Assembly (NCBI GenBank): GCA_011634665.1
Contig: WAEK01000021.1
Location: 1-64,000 of the forward strand
Length of the DNA: 64,000 nt
Direction: 5' to 3'
Source of the DNA: Mortierella sp. BCC40632
Lineage: Eukaryota > Mortierellomycota > Mortierellomycetes > Mortierellales > Mortierellaceae
Under the pieces are notes generated by a model, which was not told the origin of the DNA, did no database searches, and saw nothing but the letters and a program-made list of their open reading frames with translations. Shown in pieces: positions 58,510 to 64,000 of this stretch (position 1 is the stretch's first letter; each line of letters begins with the position of its first letter). The translations under genes and the position numbers were made by a program.

Positions 58510-60295
58510 AGAAAGCAGAAAGCAAAGGCGCTGAGGATTTAGACACTTACCACAGACCGAAGCTCGAAATGGGTATACTCGCCAGAGTCGTCCGAGGGCT
58601 TGCCTTCGGTCACTTTCCGACCAAAGAAATTCTAAGATTAAGTGGATAAGAAAAGCGAAGAGTAAGAAGGGTGTGAGTTCAAAACACAGTCTATGGTTTC
58701 CTTAATTGCTCTCATATCCCCCTCCCCCCTCCTCACCCCTTGCAGGTGCAGGGCCCATTGAGCTCTTAATGCTTAGAAGTATTAATGTACCATTTTGGAT
58801 TTGGATTCTGAGACCAAGAAATTATCGTATTCATTCAACAATGCATGGAGCGATCTCGCGAAGTCTGTCAAATGGGGGATATCCAAGACGTGACCAATTG
58901 AGTTACCCAGCAAAAAGTGGTAGTGTGTCCTATAACAAGAAAAAAAGGAAAAAAAAAAAAAAAGCCATGTCCAAGTCAGCTAATGTCCGTTTATCTTTTT
59001 CCTCCTCCTCCGAGTCACTTTTGTTAGACAGGAAAGTGCACTATTTACCTTTTCTGAACAAGCTCAGGCGAGAAATACCGCTGCAAGTCCGTCTGTGTGA
59101 GAACCATCGTATTATAGTAGGCCGTGTGCCCAAGGAAGACGCGCGCAAGATATTCCCAAGTCATGACCCGTTTCGTAAGCAGCTCCGCTATCGTCGGAGT
59201 ATGGTGTGGAGGATGACCGGATCGTGAATGAAGTCCATGCGCCGACAGTCCGGCGGATGACCCTCTCCTTGCCTCTTGTGTGGCGACGGCAGCAGCGGCA
59301 GGGAGAATGGGTGGACGCTCCAGTCCATGGTTTAGAAGAATATCGCGAGCAGCCGTTGCAGATGAGTGATCCTCGACCACCACCTTGAAATCGCTGCCTG
59401 TCGGGGAGGTTACCGTCTTGATAGAGATAGGTTCACTCACAAGAGTTGTGTTGGACGAAAATAACGATTCTGAAGACATGGTCCTTTCTACAGCAGACGT
59501 CGGTGTTGGTGGAACAGATGGTACTGGAGGGACGGGTGGTATGGTTTTTGTGGAGCTGCTCTCTGTTGCACTCTTTGAGTCCTTTGTATTTTCCTTGCTC
59601 GTGCCTTCTTTGCTCGTGCCCTCATCTTTACCCTTCTCGCTCTTCTTACTTGTAGACCCATGGGTGCTACTGCTGCTAGACTGGTTCTTAACAGTCTCGT
59701 CCAGCTTTACGTCGCTATGCGAGCCAAACCCGCTTGTAAAAGACGAAAAGATGGTCGATTTGGTCGACGAGCTGCTACTCTTGACAGACTTGTTGTCAGA
59801 GACAACCGACTTGTCAGACTTGTGTGATTTTGAGGATTTACCAGATTTGGTGGATGCAGCAGAGGAAGCATTCTTTTTCTCTACAAACTTGAGCTGTTTC
59901 GACTGATAAGCCTTGGGGGCATTTGAAGCTTTAGCTGCGTTGTGGTTCGGGGCTGAGAATCCAGGACTGTAGAGATGTGTGCTAAACATGGGCATGAACC
60001 CTGGTCCAATTGACTTGGATGACATTCCCATTAGATCTGTTGAGGCCTTCCAATTCTCGGTCTTTGGTTGCGAGTTTGTCGAGGACTTGGACCGAGTGGT
60101 CGACCTGGACTTTGTTGATTTGTTGGAGACGGATTTGGTCGATGATGTGGATGAGGTTGCTGTGGACTTTACAGATTTGATGGAGGAGGCCTTACCACCG
60201 GACTTTGTGGTAGTTCCGGTTCTGGTGCTCTGGCCATCATCCGAGGGGTTGCAATAGAGACTATCAGTCTCGGTGAGCTGGCGCGTGAGAGCCAT
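57954..60295 (-). CDS. Conserved-looking fungal protein, Ser/Lys-rich N half, unknown function, 5 exons
   Basis: Exons (minus) 60295-59049, 58929-58791, 58631-58551, 58391-58239 and 58088-57954 join in frame to 584 residues. Residues 1-330 are Ser/Thr/Lys-rich and disordered (repeats such as SKSTKS and TSKEGTSKE), with a proline motif PPVPPVPSVPP. From about residue 370 a folded helical domain begins (TIAELLTKRVMTWEYLARVF, LDIPHLTDFARSLHALLNEY, FEMDYTIVFATLCEMIVEAY) and runs to the C terminus. I do not recognise it. The folded end has the look of a conserved domain. Every exon join keeps frame, so the gene model is firm although the function is not. Confidence 0.8.
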
Positions 60296-61763
60296 CGTAT
60301 CGGACTACCAGCTTTATCGCTCCTCTTTTTTTTTTTGCGGGGTCAACAGAATCTCGCTTCTCTCTCTTCTTTCTTTGAGGAGGGTGCTGAGTTTCGTTCA
60401 CCTATCAGAACGCGGAGATGTAAAAAGAACTTCAGAGATGAGAGTTGGGAAAGGATTGCGATGAGCACAGAGAAAGAGAGAGAGAGAGAGAGCGAGAGAG
60501 CGAGAATGAGGGTACGGGAGATGAAAGGAAAAATAGGGTGGAGATGAGAAGAGGTCTCATTCAAACACGGCCATCAGTCGACTTTTGAGCATTTGCACCA
60601 AGCTGAAGGGGGGGGGGAATGAGTCTCCCTTTGTCCTCCTGTTCTTGATGAGACAGGGCGTATTTGTTCATGCGTACATGTCCCATTGCCCCATCGAGCA
60701 AGTGATACCTGACACCGGATGTATGCTCCTACAATGGCTGTGCGCGCATGTGCTTCCTATGCGGGATCTCCATGAGCAGTCCTCTGTGGACTAGAAGATG
60801 GGCGGCTGTCCCATTCTCGAGATGATGCATTGCTCATTGGTCGAGATGAAGAGAGAGCGAGAAAGAGAGGAGGTAGATGACCCAATGGTCGGGATAGTTT
60901 CTTTACCTCTCTAATGGGCTGGGGCCGAGGCTTGGCTATCGACAGGGCTTCAGGGATAGGTGGGGTTGCTGGTCACCGGGGCGACGTGGAGGGTTGTCGG
61001 TCGCACTGATGGGCCGGGGGGGGGATGGGAGAAGGGTGTCGCACCAGAATGCAGGTGACACAAACCAGGCCAAGGGGAGGAGGGTGGGTGTATGCAGGAA
61101 CGAGGAATGCAATTAAGTCTATCTTGACAGTGGAAAATTACGCCGCGGCAGGGAAGATGGTAGAGTAGATGTCGATGAAAAAGAGAGAGAGAGGAGAAAG
61201 GGGGAGAGAGGGAGAGAAAAGAGAAAAAGCAGAAATGAACCGCTGCAGAAGAGAAAGCGAAAAAAGGAAAAAAGGACGATTGCCAATCGATCGCCCATCC
61301 CATCGTCGTACTCGTCTCGGTCACCCCTCCTCCTTTCCCCCGCAACCTCATTTAGCTCAACGGCTACTCCCGCCTCACTCCAAACCCGCCTGTGCAACAG
61401 ACCATGCCGACAACGACCTCGGCTGTGTCGGCCCTCACCACACAGGCGTCTAGGTCGTGCTCTGCTCTGCTCTACCCCCGCTCCTATGTTTGCCTTGATC
61501 GTTGTTGTTCCGACAGGCGTTTGTTTGTTTGTCGGCTGATCCAATCCAGGGCACTGTTTAGGCACTGCGTTTCCACTCTCCCACAGCGAGTGTCGCGCCC
61601 TTTTGAGAATGAATGGTAAGAAGGGTACCTTGAGCAGAATACGTTCTTTCGCCTCTTGGCCGACCCAAGAGCTAGCAGAGGGAGTCAACCAATTTTAAAC
61701 TTTGAATTGTGTACCCCGACAAAGGCAAGAGTGAGAGACTTTGACGGAGAAAAGATGAGAGAA

Positions 61764-61806
<43 letters not shown>

Positions 61807-62253
61807 AAAGAGAGGCAAATGTAGGGCGAGGGCGCCATTCAACTTCCAGGGCTAAAAACGTCTGTCCGTTGGTCGGTCTGTCGGGGCCCTAAATCAGCCC
61901 CAGATCATAGCCCCTGGCTGGCCAGGGAGAAACAGTTCGCGGGAGGGTACCAAATCGATAGTAGACTTCAAGGCGAGGGCGATCCAAGAGTACACGCGAA
62001 AGATATTTCGAAGTAGGACAGTCATAATGCACTTGGGCGAATGCACACTAATTTGACAAAGTCGAGTCTCTTTCATCTTAGGGTGTTGGACACAACAGCA
62101 ATTCGAGACAGACGCAAAACACAAACATGTCCCTTCTGCTGTTTGTTGTATCCTTTTCATCATACCTTTGCTCTTGCTAGATTTCCAAAATGTGGCGCTC
62201 TCCGCACTTCTGATAGTGACTGGCTTCATATTCATGGTCCCTACATTCAGCCA

Positions 62254-62293
<40 letters not shown>

Positions 62294-62392
62294 CATGATT
62301 GTTCAACAGTCGACATCAGCATCGGCATCGATGGCATTTGCTATTCCCTCCAAAAGGACAGAGATTTCAATCAAGCCGTTCAGTCTGAATCG
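60296..62392. other. Intergenic, divergent promoters, no gene seen
   Basis: Separates a minus-strand gene and a plus-strand gene. Contains GA microsatellites (about 60470-60500 and 61755-61806), a G run near 60608 and 61017, and a run of about 31 T (62258-62289). ACAG at about 62310 after the T run could be a 3' splice site for an upstream exon of the zinc-finger gene. Confidence 0.55.
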
Positions 62393-64000
62393 ATGATAAG
62401 GATTATTACTGTATCGCCGTCTCTCACTTCTCAGTCATGCTCAACCTCCGCCTCGTCCTCGACCTCTCCAATGCCATCCTCACCAACTCTCTCCAGTCAA
62501 GAGCGCATGGAAGCCACATCGAACGCTGTCAACACCAGGAAGAGGAAGGACCCTAGCGACAAAGGTGAGGACTGTGGAGCCACATTTAACAAGAAGTACA
62601 ACCGGAGAGCACGGAGCGCGAGCCTAGAACGCACAGCATCCAAGCTTTCGATCAGCTCTCGCCGGGAGTCAGATAATTCTGATTCAGAAGTAGGATGCGG
62701 TACTGATAGTGCCCACGACTATACCAGCGACAGCGGAAGTGACCTCAAACTGGCCAAAGACCGTGATGATGGTGGACATTTAGAAGGTAGCTCAAGGTCT
62801 AAAAGTCCAACAAAGCAGGGATCGACAATGGTTGAGATGGCGTTAACTGGAAGCCAGGCCGATAAAAACATAGAAGGAACAACTCAAGAGATAGAACCTT
62901 CTCCAAGGGGCACGTACCCATCCAGATCACCAAAGATGAAGCCGTCTACATCATTGCAACCATCTCCATCAGAAGCTTCAACAAAATCCCAGCCAAAGGG
63001 AGGCCGGTATAAATGCCTATACCCCGATTGCAACAAATCATACTCGAAACCATCTCGACTTGCGGAGCATGAACGTGTTCATACTGGCGAGGTATGTCTA
63101 GGTGTCGACAGGAGTGGGTAATACAGACAGCGGATATCGTTGATGTGGCAAAATACTTACCGAGCCTTACATCATCGTTGAATTGGATCATTTAGCGACC
63201 CTATAAATGTCACATCCAGGGATGTAATGCATCATTCACGCGGGAATACCATTTTGGAGTTCATCTAAAGAGCCATGACGGCGTCCGCGAATTTGAATGT
63301 CCTGCTCCTGGATGTTCAAAGTCTTTTATTACAAAAGACAAGCTCACCCGCCATCTCAGTATCCACGATGACTTGCCAGCACTCAAGGATAGCTACCCAA
63401 CAACACCAACATCACCTGCATCATCAGTTTATACACCCTCATCGTTGGTAGAGGATGAGAGTGTTGACCAGGAATCTATGAGTGACACCCAAGAGCAAAG
63501 GAGCGACTCGCTAAGGAGGACTCTAAGACGCGGATCTAGTGTTGACCCCGATACCCTAGATCGGGTAGCGGAGGCAATCAAGATGGCAAAGACCTATGCC
63601 TGTCAATGGGAAGGATGCTCACGGCGTTTCAAGAAGCATCGGCAACTAAAAGCCCATATTTGCATCACTCATGAGAATCGGAAGCCATACCCCTGTGACT
63701 ACGAGGGATGTGAAAAGAGCTTTCTAACGCCTAGCAAGCTTCGAAAGCACAAGCTTACCCATACTGGTATGTCTTTGAGACCCTAAAAAATTTGACCGCT
63801 CTACAGCTAGCTCTTTTTTCAATGTCTAACCTATGTCGTATCGATTTCCAAACACTGACGATGTCTCCCTCGGGGGTTCTCTCTCTCTCCTCTCTCTCTC
63901 TAAACTAGATGCCTTGCGTTATGGGTGTATGGTGCAGGGGTGTGAATCCTTCTTTTCAAAGTGGTCTCAACTTCAGAAACACAACACTCTCTGCCACAAA
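62393..64000 (+). CDS. C2H2 zinc-finger protein, TFIIIA-like, 5' part (runs off the window)
   Basis: Exons 62393-63091, 63196-63766 and 63909 to beyond 64000. The start at 62393 is the best of several in-frame ATGs and is uncertain. A roughly 200-residue Ser-rich, charged N terminus precedes tandem C2H2 fingers: YKCLYPDCNKSYSKPSRL, YKCHIQGCNASFTREYHF, FECPAPGCSKSFITKDKL, then an insert of about 75 residues, YACQWEGCSRRFKKHRQL, YPCDYEGCEKSFLTPSKL and YGCMVQGCESFFSKWSQL. The finger consensus (C-x4-C with GC and F) and their spacing resemble TFIIIA, which binds the 5S rRNA gene internal promoter. With only six fingers visible, another C2H2 factor remains possible. Confidence 0.75.

Noticed and set aside
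61119..61688. Minus-strand frame of 189 codons
   Set aside because: Its second half is Ser/Leu/Phe low complexity from a GA-rich tract; no domain and no splice partners.

Overview
This is a eukaryotic, almost certainly fungal, nuclear window. Spliced protein genes with short GT-AG introns (about 45-200 bp), a Ctk2-type cyclin, an Adp1-like ABCG transporter carrying an EGF-like ectodomain, an OPT transporter and many LTR retrotransposons all point that way. The intron-rich genes, HEATR6-type and voltage-sensor-only proteins, Cys-rich secreted proteins and numerous 20-40 nt homopolymer tracts suggest an early-diverging filamentous fungus, possibly of the Mortierella group. That placement is inference.

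Bases 1-26,100 are a nested block of mobile elements. Element A is a decayed minus-strand Ty3/gypsy element that runs off the left edge. It is split by element B, a plus-strand chromovirus (4334-12997) with identical 172-bp LTRs, a 4-bp target duplication and an extra ORF after pol. B is itself split inside its integrase by a 1,628-bp Tc1/mariner element (8928-10555). Element C (14792-19848) is a complete plus-strand chromovirus with only 70-bp identical LTRs and a 5-bp duplication, but with a frameshifted coding region. Element D (about 20180-26053, minus) is a truncated relative of C and carries a second 1,628-bp Tc1 copy (22897-24524). A short first-exon-like sequence lies between C and D.

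Bases 26,383-64,000 are mostly host DNA: tRNA-Arg(ACG); a 7-exon Ctk2-like cyclin; an 8-exon three-RRM protein; a CBF5/dyskerin gene with several apparent frameshifts; a minus-strand OPT transporter; a 9-exon HEATR6-like protein; a possible small minus-strand gene with an in-frame stop; an ADP1-like ABCG transporter; three small secreted 8-cysteine proteins in a minus-strand cluster; tRNA-Pro(AGG); a 206-aa voltage-sensor-like membrane protein; an uncharacterised 584-aa Ser-rich protein on minus; and the 5' part of a TFIIIA-like zinc-finger gene that runs off the right edge.

The host genes are mainly RNA-metabolism and transcription functions (cyclin/CTD kinase, RRM protein, pseudouridine synthase, TFIIIA), plus transporters. 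There is no operon logic: each gene has its own promoter region, often pyrimidine-rich. The most unusual material is the 8-cysteine secreted family, the minimal-LTR chromoviruses, the third ORF of element B, the symmetric internal repeats of the Tc1 element and the damaged CBF5 locus.
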